Part shown: in pieces, positions 7,314-14,465 of the stretch
Position numbering within the stretch: position 1 is the stretch's first letter
How the letters are laid out: each line of letters begins with the position of its first letter
From: Eutrophocola sp049446715
Lineage (GTDB): Bacteria; Pseudomonadota; Gammaproteobacteria; Pseudomonadales; Pseudohongiellaceae
Length of the DNA stretch: 16,463 bases
Assembly: GCA_049446715.1 (NCBI GenBank)
Contig: JBMTQX010000066.1
Location: forward strand, 1 to 16,463
Direction of reading: 5' to 3'
Notes under the pieces: generated by a model
Databases searched by the model: none
The model's input: the letters and a program-made list of their open reading frames with translations, nothing else
Told to the model about the DNA's origin: nothing
Translations under genes and position numbers: made by a program

Positions 7314-9644
7314 TCATTCGTCGCTGTCGCCCCGGCTCATCTCGAGCAGCAGGCGCTGGGCCGGTCGGTATTGCGGGGCAATATCGAGCGCGGTCATCAG
7401 GTATTCCATGGTCTTTTCTGCATTGTCCAGCGCGTCCCAGGCCTTGGCAACCCGGTAATGGGCGGCGGCCTTGTCCAGCGGATCCAGGGCCAGCAGCACC
7501 TCGAATTCCTCCAGGGCCAGCTGCGGCCGGTCGGTGTCCATGTACAGGTCACCGAGCAGTTCGTGTATGTCTTCGCGGAACGGGTTGGCCCAGTTGGCAT
7601 CGACCAGGACTTCCTGAGCCTTATCCAGCATGTCGCGCTCACGGAAAAAGCTGGCCAGGCTGATCAGCGCGTCGGGCACATGGCCGCCTTTTTCCCAGAA
7701 GGTCTGGAGCGCGGCAAATTCGTCATCGCGGTTGCCCAGTTCGCGGTTGGCGCGGGCCTTCACGATATAGGGGCTGTCGTTTTCCACGTAGTCCGGATAG
7801 GTAAAGATGGCGCGGTCAGCGGCGGCCGCGGCAGCTTCCCACTCGTGGGCCTGCAGTGCCTCAAAGGCGGCACGCATGTCTTCCATCCACACGCCCAGGC
7901 CGCTGAGCAGCGGACCGTATTCGATATCGATGAACTGCTTGAAGTGGTCGTCGAACTCGTCGGCGCTGATGCCCAGCACCTGCTCGATCGCGGCCACCGG
8001 GGTGGCGCCGTCATTAAAGAGGTAAAGCATGTCGACGATCTTGTCGAAGCCGTACTCGATGTCGATGAACTCAAACACCAGCCCGGCCTGCATGTAGGAC
8101 ACGATAACCTGGCCCTGGTAGGTGGGACGCATGAAACCGTCATCGAGTTCGGCGATGGGCATAAACTTGCCCTCGCTCATGGCCTGCAGCACATCGGTGG
8201 GAATCTTGCGGCCGGGAATCGGGCCGGTCCGCCATTCCTCGTACACGGAGATGCCTTCACTGACCCAGCGCGGTACCAGGTTCTCGGTAGCGCCGAGTGT
8301 GTACACGTGCGCCATCTCATGCCAGAGCGTGGTGCCCCAGTGATAGCTGGCTTCCGGATGTGCGGTGGGCGAGTCCATGGCAAAGAGGTAGCCGAAGGTG
8401 ACCCCGAGCAGGCCGACACCGGGCATGCCGATGGAGCGCACGATGAAGTCTTCGTGGTTCGGGTAGATCTCCACCACCACCGGTTCTTTCGGCACCAGCC
8501 GATAGCGTTCGTTGTAGACCGCCATGGAGTCCAGCGACAGTTTGCTGGCGTAATTCTTCAGCACATCCTTTTCATCCTTGCCCAGGCGCAGGATCAGTTC
8601 CGGCAACGGCCCTTCGGGCGGATCCGGGTAGCTTATGTTGACGAAGTCATCGGTGAAGGTGTCGAGCAGACGCATCAGATTGACGGTCATCGGGTTGAAG
8701 GCATTGCCTTCATAGGAAATCTGTATCTGCTCGATGGCATCGGCTATGTCGTTCATGCGCAGCAGGTTCTGGCCGAGGTAGACGCGCGCCTCGTGATGGT
8801 CCGGCTGCAGGTCCACGGCCTGCTGGAAAAATTCGCCGGCTTCGCGGTAGCGGCGCACGATGGTGGCGTGATAGCCGGTAATGAAATAGACGTCGCCGTT
8901 ATTCGGGCTTTCCGCCAGGGCGGCATCGATATAGGACTGGTAATCCTGCCGTGTCATGAAGGCATAGGAGGCCCACATGGCATTGAGTTCCATGGCCGGC
9001 AGGTCATTGTCCTCGACAAATTCGGTGGCTTCTTCAAGCGTGTCCAGCGCATCGTCGTAACGGTCCTGCCGCAGCAGCGAGCCGATCACCATCATCATGG
9101 CGCGCAGGCGTGTGCCCGGCGGCGACAGTGCTTCTTCCATCACGGCAGCCAGGTGCTGGTTGAGCACCTCGGAGTCGCCGCCTTCACTCAGCGCCGAGGC
9201 GGCGCCAATGTGTGCCCACGCATTCGCGGGATCAATGGCAAGGGCTTCCTCGAACAGATTGTAGGCTTCCTGCGGCTGGAAGGTTTCCAGAAACAACTCG
9301 CCCCAGCGCACACGCACCATGGGATTGTCGGGAAAATCGTTGAAGGCCTGCTGGAACTGGGTATTGGCACCCTGCAGGTTGCCCTGGGCCCACTGGATTT
9401 CCGCGCGCACCCACGATGGTGGGTTGGAAATATAGAGGTCGGCAAAACAGGTGATGGCTTCGCGGGACTGGCCGCTCCAGTGCAGGTCCTCGCAGCGGTT
9501 TAGCTCATCATGATCGAGGGCGCCGTAGAGGTGATCACGGGACTGGGCGGGCATGCTGAGGCTGGCAGCCAGAACAGGAATAAGGGTGGCGGCTCGGGTG
9601 AGGCCACTGGCGCAGAGGATGGTGCTGTGACGCTTAGTCCCCAT
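7314..9644 (-). CDS. Secreted TPR protein with HExxH (gluzincin-type) metallopeptidase domain
   Basis: The 776-aa product starts with a probable signal peptide (residues 1-35, 'AAS...PAQS'). TPR-like helical repeats follow (about 45-320, for example 'AYNLFEEALAIDPANAWAHI'). A peptidase domain lies at about 370-560, with HEMAH at 442-446 and a likely third zinc ligand Glu463 in WVSEGISVYEE. This matches the peptidase-MA/gluzincin pattern (HExxH, then Glu after 16 residues). Further TPRs occur at about 585-760. The expected site is the periplasm, and TPRs normally bind protein partners, so substrates may be delivered by neighbouring proteins. The start ATG overlaps the stop of the caspase-like gene by 11 nt and has GGGGAG about 12 nt upstream, which indicates translational coupling. 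After the stop comes REP-filled DNA, then moxR. The substrate is unknown. Confidence 0.88.
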   Translation of the reverse strand: MGTKRHSTILCASGLTRAATLIPVLAASLSMPAQSRDHLYGALDHDELNRCEDLHWSGQSREAITCFADLYISNPPSWVRAEIQWAQGNLQGANTQFQQAFNDFPDNPMVRVRWGELFLETFQPQEAYNLFEEALAIDPANAWAHIGAASALSEGGDSEVLNQHLAAVMEEALSPPGTRLRAMMMVIGSLLRQDRYDDALDTLEEATEFVEDNDLPAMELNAMWASYAFMTRQDYQSYIDAALAESPNNGDVYFITGYHATIVRRYREAGEFFQQAVDLQPDHHEARVYLGQNLLRMNDIADAIEQIQISYEGNAFNPMTVNLMRLLDTFTDDFVNISYPDPPEGPLPELILRLGKDEKDVLKNYASKLSLDSMAVYNERYRLVPKEPVVVEIYPNHEDFIVRSIGMPGVGLLGVTFGYLFAMDSPTAHPEASYHWGTTLWHEMAHVYTLGATENLVPRWVSEGISVYEEWRTGPIPGRKIPTDVLQAMSEGKFMPIAELDDGFMRPTYQGQVIVSYMQAGLVFEFIDIEYGFDKIVDMLYLFNDGATPVAAIEQVLGISADEFDDHFKQFIDIEYGPLLSGLGVWMEDMRAAFEALQAHEWEAAAAAADRAIFTYPDYVENDSPYIVKARANRELGNRDDEFAALQTFWEKGGHVPDALISLASFFRERDMLDKAQEVLVDANWANPFREDIHELLGDLYMDTDRPQLALEEFEVLLALDPLDKAAAHYRVAKAWDALDNAEKTMEYLMTALDIAPQYRPAQRLLLEMSRGDSDE

Positions 9645-10557
9645 TAGCCCCGGATTCTCCCCTGAGCATGTCGATCTGTTCGCCGACTTCGGCGGATTCG
9701 AGAATCAGTTTCTGCAGGCGTTCGACATACTCGGCGTTGCTGTATTCATTGCGGCGCAGCTGCAGGGACTCGATATCGCTGTCGAGCTGGGCGCGTCGGG
9801 TCAGCAGTTCGGTAACCCGCGGATTGTCATCGCTGGTCTCCAGCGGCTGCACGCGGGCCAGGGTGAAGGCAGCGGCACCGCCACCGCGAATCTGCGGATG
9901 CTCGGTGGCCAGACGGCCGTCGCTTTCAAAGAAGCGGGCGGTTTCGCGTTCGGCAAAATCAAAGGCTTCCTGAATGCTGACGTTGTTGTTCTTGTTGATG
10001 TCGGCCACTTCACTGGCCAGGGCTTCGGCGAAGAAGGTGCCGAACTCGGTGGCGTTCTTTTCATTGCCGTTGCGGGTGGCGGTAATGATGATGCGGTCGT
10101 CGGTTTCCAGTTTCTCCAGCATGGCGCCGCTGGCGCTGGCGGTGCTGACAATGAAATGGTTGCTGCCAGGAAAGCTGCCCATGACTTCGGCCAGGTCGGC
10201 ATCAGTGATGTCAGGGCCGGGAATATTGAACTTGAACTGTTCGCCGTCGTAGCTGCCATGGCCGATCAGGTAGATGGCGACCCGGTCATCATCGGTGAGC
10301 GTGCCGGTGAGGGCATCAAAATGGGCGAGCAGAGCGTCGCGGGTGGCATCCTCGCCAGAAAAGGTGGTGACATGGTCCGGGCTGACGGTTTCGGAGGCAG
10401 CGGCAATCTTCTCACGCTGTTCGGTAAAACGGCGCTCGAATACCTCGACGCCACCCAGGCCCTGCACCACGGTGATGTACAGCTCGGCCTGTGCCGGCAG
10501 GCTGCCTAGGCAGGTGGCCCAGAGCAGCAGGGCAAGCGCGCTTTTAGACCATGTCAT
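9634..10557 (-). CDS. Secreted caspase/legumain-like (clan CD fold) protein, catalytic Cys replaced
   Basis: The 307-aa product has a signal peptide (1-24, cleavage after AQA) and a caspase/C13-like core. The His motif YLIGHGS (His100-Gly101) ends a strand as expected. The next active-site strand reads VSTASASG (137-144), with Ser141 (codon AGC) where these enzymes carry the nucleophilic Cys (usual form xACxSG). 'IIITATRNGNEKNATEFG' (156-173) and 'SIQEAFDFA' (194-202) are C13-like features. Residues 186-197 (DINKNNNVSIQE) fit a 12-residue EF-hand-type loop with D1, N3, N5, N7, S9 and E12. A predicted coiled coil occupies about 247-298. It could be an inactive pseudo-protease acting as a scaffold or a Ser-using variant; the sequence cannot decide. 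It starts 9 nt after the VWA gene behind GGAGG and overlaps the TPR peptidase gene. Confidence 0.82.
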   Translation of the reverse strand: MTWSKSALALLLWATCLGSLPAQAELYITVVQGLGGVEVFERRFTEQREKIAAASETVSPDHVTTFSGEDATRDALLAHFDALTGTLTDDDRVAIYLIGHGSYDGEQFKFNIPGPDITDADLAEVMGSFPGSNHFIVSTASASGAMLEKLETDDRIIITATRNGNEKNATEFGTFFAEALASEVADINKNNNVSIQEAFDFAERETARFFESDGRLATEHPQIRGGGAAAFTLARVQPLETSDDNPRVTELLTRRAQLDSDIESLQLRRNEYSNAEYVERLQKLILESAEVGEQIDMLRGESGANGD

Positions 10558-10561
10558 GAGG

Positions 10562-10566
10562 CCTCC
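10562..10566 (-). promoter_or_regulatory. Strong Shine-Dalgarno overlapping the intergenic junction
   Basis: The minus strand reads TGA GGAGG CCTC ATG. The stop of the VWA gene directly abuts a GGAGG site placed 4 nt before the caspase-like start. Ribosomes ending on the first gene are therefore well placed to begin the second. Confidence 0.7.
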
Positions 10567-12795
10567 TCATATAGTCTTCCACTGCCGGCGCAGTCCCCAT
10601 TCCATGGCTTTCAGCAAAATCAGCAATAAAAAGAAGAAAGGCGCATCCCACAAGTAGCTGATCTGTTGTTCGGTGATGCCCGCGGTGGAGTAGGAAATGG
10701 CTTCGGGAATCTCGCCCCACTGTTCGGGTGTCCAGTACTGACCGCCGGTGACGGCAGCGACGCGCTCCAGCAACTGGCGGTTCTGGCGCATGTTGAAAAT
10801 TTCCTGGCCCTGGTCGTAACGCACGGCGGTGGTGCTGGAGGAGACCAGGTTTTCGCCGACACGGGAAATGGCTTCAATGCTGTACAGGCCGGTGCCGCCG
10901 GGGGCAAAGCTGGCTTCATAGACGCCGGGCTGGCCGGGTGCCGGCAGCAGGTCGAGGGTCACGACATCGTTGTTCTCGGAAGACACTACGGCGGAAATGG
11001 CCAGGCCCTGGTTTTCCTCGGCTTCGGGGTCGCGCACCTCGGCGCGCACGCGAATCTCCTCGTTGTTGACCGCGCTGGACAGTTCAAACGGGCGTGGGGA
11101 GTTGGTCACCAGTGAGCGCGTCATCTGGCGCCAGAAGGTTTCGTGACGCATGTCGTCCACTGGCAAGCTCATCTGCCAGCGCCAGGTACCGCCGGTGGCC
11201 ATGACGTAGGTCTGGCCGCGGCCGTAGGGCTGGGTGACCAGCAGTGGCTGGAGGCGGCCTTCGACGTTGACGTTCAACAGGGTGGTAGAGGCCGGACGCA
11301 GGTCGCCCAGCAGCTGGTAATCGGCGACTTCCGGTAACTCACTCCAGAGACGGTCGTTTTCGGATTCGCTGTCGCTGAACTGCAGCATCGGCGCCAGGCG
11401 GCCCGAGTCGGTGAGGGCGACCGGGGCTTTTTCGCGAATGAAGGCGGATTCTTCCATGCTGTTCAGGCGCACCGGCAGGATGTCCGCCACAGGGGATTCG
11501 GCCCAGCCGCCCAGGCCGAGACCGTTGAGGCCGGCCAGCATGAGCAGGCTGCCGCCACGCTCACTGACAAAATCACGAATGAGTTCCTGCTGTTCGCTGC
11601 TCAGCTCGGCGGCATTGTAGCTGCCGATGATCAGGGCATCGTAGTCAAACAGTTCGGCGCGCTCGGTCGGAAAACCATTGGCCAGCTGTTCCGGGTTGTC
11701 GATGCCCTGACGGTAAAACTTGTTCGGGGTGACCTTGAGCAGGGTGGACAGCTTGATGCTGGGGTCGTCGTCCAGGGCGCGCTGCATGAACTTGTATTCC
11801 CAGCGTGGCTCGCCCTCCACATAAAGCACCTTGTACTGGCTTTCCTGCACGTCCACGACACGGGCGCGGGAGTTGTTGGCCAGGTTGGTTTCCCCGTTCA
11901 CGGGGTCAAGGGTGAAACGTAGGTCGAGCTGACCGGGTTCTTCCACCTCGATATCGACAAAGGCCAGGGTCATGTTCTGGTCGTTGCCCAGGGTGACCTC
12001 CTCGGTGCTCAGGAAAGTGCCGCCGTTATACACCTTGATGCGTGCTGTTCCGCCCTGGTCGTGGCGAATGCCGACGCGGGCGGTCAGGGTGGTGCCGGGC
12101 AGGGCTTTCTCGGGCAGGATCACTTCGGTGAGTTCGAGGTCCTCGGGAATGTCTTCCCGGCCGATGCCCACGGTGTGGACCGGCACGCCGAAACCGGCGA
12201 TTTCATTGAGGTCGGCCTGGTTGATGGCGCCGCTGTTGTCGGCGCCATCGCTGACCAGGATCACCGCGCCCAGGGATGAGCCGCTGGCCTGGCGCAGGGT
12301 CTGTAACAGGGCAGTGCCGATCTCGGTGGCCTCGCCCGGATCCGGCAGATTGGCAAAGGTGTCCATGGCGGCCGCCGTAGCATCGAAGCCGTACGGCAGG
12401 ATGTTGTAGATCTCGGCAATGTCTTCGAGGGATTCGGGGGTGAGCAGTTCCTGGGCCTGGACCATGCGGGTGGCACCACCATCACTGAAGGTCATGCTGC
12501 CCGAGGTATCGAGCATGATGGCCACGGCATTTTCGCCGCGCAGCAGGCGCTCGGAGACCAGTGCCGGCTGCCACAACACCACCATGACAACGGCGACCAT
12601 CAGGCATTGCAGTAAACCGAGAGTGGCCAGCTTGCCCCAGCCCAGGTTGCCGGGACGGCGTGCCAGCATAACGGCCACAGCGACGGCAAAGACGGCCACG
12701 GCTGCCACCAGCACCCCCAGCGGCCAGCCACTGGCGAATATAAAGTCGCTGTCGCTGAAAACGGCGCGGGGATATTTGAAGAAAAATTCGAACAT
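10567..12795 (-). CDS. Membrane VWA / glutamine amidotransferase-like protein
   Basis: The 742-aa product has N-terminal membrane helices at about 24-45 and 57-76. A VWA domain follows with MIDAS DTSGS (Asp96, Ser98, Ser100) and 'VSDGADNS' near 181-188. A beta-rich linker comes next, then a class-I glutamine-amidotransferase-like fold beginning LYVEGEPRWEYKF (324-336) and continuing 'DALIIGSYNAAELSSEQQ' (386-403), with no catalytic Cys visible at the expected turn. Another beta domain and a C-terminal helix (about 717-733) follow. The bulk probably lies in the periplasm. This architecture is common beside moxR-DUF58-BatA genes. It is the first gene of the minus-strand set, facing a 590-nt non-coding region. 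The start MFEFFFKYP is typical of such proteins, although the Shine-Dalgarno is poor. Confidence 0.9.
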   Translation of the reverse strand: MFEFFFKYPRAVFSDSDFIFASGWPLGVLVAAVAVFAVAVAVMLARRPGNLGWGKLATLGLLQCLMVAVVMVVLWQPALVSERLLRGENAVAIMLDTSGSMTFSDGGATRMVQAQELLTPESLEDIAEIYNILPYGFDATAAAMDTFANLPDPGEATEIGTALLQTLRQASGSSLGAVILVSDGADNSGAINQADLNEIAGFGVPVHTVGIGREDIPEDLELTEVILPEKALPGTTLTARVGIRHDQGGTARIKVYNGGTFLSTEEVTLGNDQNMTLAFVDIEVEEPGQLDLRFTLDPVNGETNLANNSRARVVDVQESQYKVLYVEGEPRWEYKFMQRALDDDPSIKLSTLLKVTPNKFYRQGIDNPEQLANGFPTERAELFDYDALIIGSYNAAELSSEQQELIRDFVSERGGSLLMLAGLNGLGLGGWAESPVADILPVRLNSMEESAFIREKAPVALTDSGRLAPMLQFSDSESENDRLWSELPEVADYQLLGDLRPASTTLLNVNVEGRLQPLLVTQPYGRGQTYVMATGGTWRWQMSLPVDDMRHETFWRQMTRSLVTNSPRPFELSSAVNNEEIRVRAEVRDPEAEENQGLAISAVVSSENNDVVTLDLLPAPGQPGVYEASFAPGGTGLYSIEAISRVGENLVSSSTTAVRYDQGQEIFNMRQNRQLLERVAAVTGGQYWTPEQWGEIPEAISYSTAGITEQQISYLWDAPFFFLLLILLKAMEWGLRRQWKTI

Positions 12796-13094
12796 ACTGC
12801 CAGTTTAAGTCAGAGGTACTGCCGATTACGGTCAGCCTTACAAGGGACATCCCTTATGACCATAAAATTTCTGTTTCATTATGCGTTTGCTGCGAATTAC
12901 GGCACGCGCTTTTCCAGAGTTCACTTCCATGCGCTTGCAGGCATTGTCACGCGGGAATGTTGACGGCGACAAACGTGTGGCAGGGACATCAAGAAACACT
13001 CTGAACAGCTGACAATGACCTGCTCTTTACTGAGCACACTTCAGCAAACTTCGCCCCTTCCCATCACCCCGGTAAAAACGCGCCAGAACTGCCT

Positions 13095-13110
13095 GGAAAC
13101 CGCGGTTTCC
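13095..13110. repeat. Perfect 16-bp palindrome
   Basis: GGAAACCGCGGTTTCC is fully self-complementary. It lies in the middle of the divergent non-coding region and could be a site for a dimeric regulator. One such palindrome in a window this size can also occur by chance. Confidence 0.35.
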
Positions 13111-13178
13111 TTGGCTCTCCCGAAGAAGGGGGAAGCCATATAATCATGTTTGTTCTGAAAATACCATCCCCGCCCCCG

Positions 13179-13228
13179 GGCCAACAATGCAGCGTTCAAA
13201 TGTTCATATTGCTGTCACATTGTTGGCC
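13179..13228. repeat. Long inverted repeat (11-bp arms) in the non-coding region
   Basis: Arms GGCCAACAATG (13179-13189) and CATTGTTGGCC (13218-13228) are perfect complements. Inside them CAGC (13190-13193) can also pair with GCTG (13211-13214) across a 3-nt bulge, extending the stem. No T-run follows on either strand, so a classical terminator is unlikely. An operator, a leader structure or a small mobile-element end remain possible. Confidence 0.55.
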
Positions 13229-13244
13229 GCCCGAAGCCCCTTTG

Positions 13245-13273
13245 TTGCCCTGTTAAAGTCGCTGGTTTATGTT
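13245..13273 (+). promoter_or_regulatory. Weak sigma70-like promoter ahead of the MBL gene
   Basis: TTGCCC and TATGTT are separated by 17 nt, each matching four of six consensus bases. The position is about 115-130 nt upstream of the presumed original start. This is a pattern match only. Confidence 0.25.
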
Positions 13274-13385
13274 GGTCCGACACATGCTAGCCCCGAATTA
13301 CGGGGCCTGCAGTGATTATCTGTGATATCTCCCGGCGTTGTTGCACAGCGATTATGAAGACTGCCAACAGGCACCAGGGGTCAGG

Positions 13386-13413
13386 CAATGCCTTGCATTC
13401 AATGCCTTGCATT
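13386..13413 (+). repeat. 14-bp perfect tandem duplication at the presumptive start
   Basis: CAATGCCTTGCATT occurs twice in a row, so the ATG occurs twice, at 13388 and 13402. AGGGG at 13376-13380 is well spaced for the first ATG, but that frame stops at about 13559. The second ATG opens the frame matching the N-terminal remnant yet has no Shine-Dalgarno. Fourteen is not a multiple of three, so the duplication changes the frame relative to the ribosome site. Confidence 0.8.
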
Positions 13414-13663
13414 CAGTGTACCGGCAACCCGTTCACCATCATCACCCTTGCCGCCAACCTGTGGCAGGCGGCCTGTTCCGGGCAGGACCCGCCGGCGGCC
13501 GCGGAACCGGCTCCCGAAATCGGCTTGCCACTGTCCAGCGCTGTTGCTAACACCCTGAGAAACGCCATGGGCGGCCGCGCCGCCCGGCGTCGTATCGAAA
13601 CCCTGGCCATGCACGGTGACGGCACCCGCAACCGGCTGGGCCAGATTCCGGTGACCGGCGGTA
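13402..13663 (+). pseudogene. N-terminal remnant of an MBL-fold hydrolase gene
   Basis: In this frame the translation has a short hydrophobic leader ending 'LWQAACSGQ', which resembles a lipoprotein leader, although the lipobox is poor. After 'AEPAPEIGLPLSSAVANT' come 'NAMGG', 'IETLAMHGDGTRNRLGQ' and 'PVTGGIDPDA'. That pattern (xALGG, then a Gly-x-Gly strand and LGQ) is what I recall from the N-terminal part of roughly 450-500-aa MBL-fold proteins. In this frame the reading then becomes meaningless (after about 13680), while the MBL domain continues in the next frame. The central part normally lying between the two, perhaps 150-200 residues, is absent. I infer an internal deletion with frameshift. 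Low similarity in this N-terminal region makes the claim moderate. Confidence 0.5.
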
Positions 13664-13672
13664 TTGACCCGG

Positions 13673-14311
13673 ATGCCGATGACGGACACGGTGACCCACA
13701 TGGTCGCTTTTTCCCATCACAGCGTGGTGGTGGAATTCCCGAATTTCGTGGTGGTCGTGGAAGGCCCCTACACCGAGGCGCAATCGCTGACCCTGGCCCG
13801 CATGATCGAGGGTGCCATTGGTAAACCCATCTGCTATGTGGTGCCCGCCCATCCGCATTACGATCACACCGGTGACCTGCGCGGGCTGGCCTCCGAGGGC
13901 GCCTGCGTGCTGACTGCGGCCGGGCATGAGGACGAGATTCGCGGCATCGTTGAATCGCCTCACACCAACCCGCCGAGTGCGCTGGCCATGCGCGCTGCTA
14001 AAGGCGCCGAAATCGGCCAGGTGGAAGTGTTTGCCAGGGAAACCGAGATAAGCGATGGCGACCAGGTGTTGCGGTTGTATGAGGTCACGACCATTCCCCA
14101 CGTGAACCCCAAGGTGCTGGCCTATGTCGAAGGCGACGGCATCGTGTTCCAGAGCGATTGGTTTTTTGGCGGCCCGAGACCGGATGCCATCGCCCTGTAT
14201 GAAGCCGTCACCGCGCTTGGCCTGGAGGTCAGCCAGGTGGTGGGCGATCATGGCGGCGTGATCCCCGGCGAGGTGCTGATGGCGCTGGGGAAAACCGGGG
14301 TGGAGGAATAA
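13673..14311 (+). CDS. Metallo-beta-lactamase-fold hydrolase domain (probably part of a decayed gene)
   Basis: The frame encodes a complete MBL domain. 'FSHHSVVVEFPNFVVVVEGP' is the first strand pair, and HPHYDH carries the metal-binding HxHxDH motif. 'IPHVNP' supplies the next His, 'VFQSDW' the bridging Asp and 'GDHGG' the last His. In the 215-residue reading from TTG 13664 these are His63, His65, Asp67, His68, His146, Asp165 and His196. All expected zinc ligands are present, so the domain itself could be active. Starts at ATG 13673, ATG 13679 or TTG 13664 are possible, and none has a Shine-Dalgarno. Related proteins are much longer, with an N-terminal half whose remnant lies just upstream in another frame. 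Either this is a pseudogene or a shortened cytosolic protein is made from an internal start. The substrate is unknown. REP DNA follows the stop by 4 nt. Confidence 0.65.
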   Translation: MPMTDTVTHMVAFSHHSVVVEFPNFVVVVEGPYTEAQSLTLARMIEGAIGKPICYVVPAHPHYDHTGDLRGLASEGACVLTAAGHEDEIRGIVESPHTNPPSALAMRAAKGAEIGQVEVFARETEISDGDQVLRLYEVTTIPHVNPKVLAYVEGDGIVFQSDWFFGGPRPDAIALYEAVTALGLEVSQVVGDHGGVIPGEVLMALGKTGVEE

Positions 14312-14315
14312 CAAT

Positions 14316-14385
14316 GGAGGAGCGGCTTTGCCGCGAATGACGATTCGCTGATACCGGATTCGCGGCTAAAGCCGCTCCTGCATTG
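14316..14385. repeat. REP pair, family A (REPIN-like), copy 3
   Basis: GGAGGAGCGGCTTTGCCGCG (from 14316) and the inverted arm TTCGCGGCTAAAGCCGCTCC (14359-14378) form two stems. It begins 4 nt after the MBL stop codon. The first arm has lost one base of the loop compared with the copies at 4542 and 4764. Confidence 0.85.
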
Positions 14386-14424
14386 TTCAGGTGAATCTTT
14401 CGGTCAGCGGTGACTTGCCAAAAA

Positions 14425-14465
14425 TGTCGGCAAACGGCCCTTCGGGCCTATGCCGACCTACAACG
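14425..14465. repeat. REP-like hairpin, family B, copy 4
   Basis: TGTCGGCAAACGGCCC-TTCG-GGGCC followed by TATGCCGACCTAC. This is the best-paired copy: GTCGGCA/TGCCGAC outside and GGCCC/GGGCC inside, closing on a TTCG tetraloop. Confidence 0.85.

Larger units (their letters stand above)
12796..13387. other. Non-coding divergent region between the VWA gene and the MBL gene
   Basis: No convincing gene or RNA gene is visible here. It holds a 6-bp inverted repeat AAGGGA-CA-TCCCTT (12842-12855) about 50 nt ahead of the VWA gene start, a short hairpin TGCTC-GAGCA (13021-13036), TATAAT at 13139-13144 (no good -35), and GCCCCG-AATTA-CGGGGC (13290-13306). Larger inverted repeats are listed separately. 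The promoter of the whole minus-strand gene set should lie here, but no confident -35/-10 pair is seen on that strand. Confidence 0.5.

Noticed and set aside
7119..9503. Long open frame (794 codons) on the plus strand opposite the TPR-peptidase gene
   Set aside because: It is antisense to a gene with clear signal peptide, TPRs and HExxH. Its translation is low in motif content and begins inside the composite repeat. Long antisense frames are common in GC-rich genes.
10500..10557. Lipoprotein signal (Cys16) in the caspase-like protein
   Set aside because: The residues before Cys are W-A-T, not a lipobox; an AQA signal-peptidase I site fits better.
12796..13387. tRNA, rRNA or CRISPR in the long non-coding region
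   Set aside because: No cloverleaf, no spaced direct repeats and no rRNA-like sequence seen by eye on either strand.
13312..13824. Single 170-aa protein spanning the remnant and the start of the MBL gene
   Set aside because: After about 13680 the translation turns into Arg/Gly-rich shadow of the MBL frame, so only its upstream part is meaningful.
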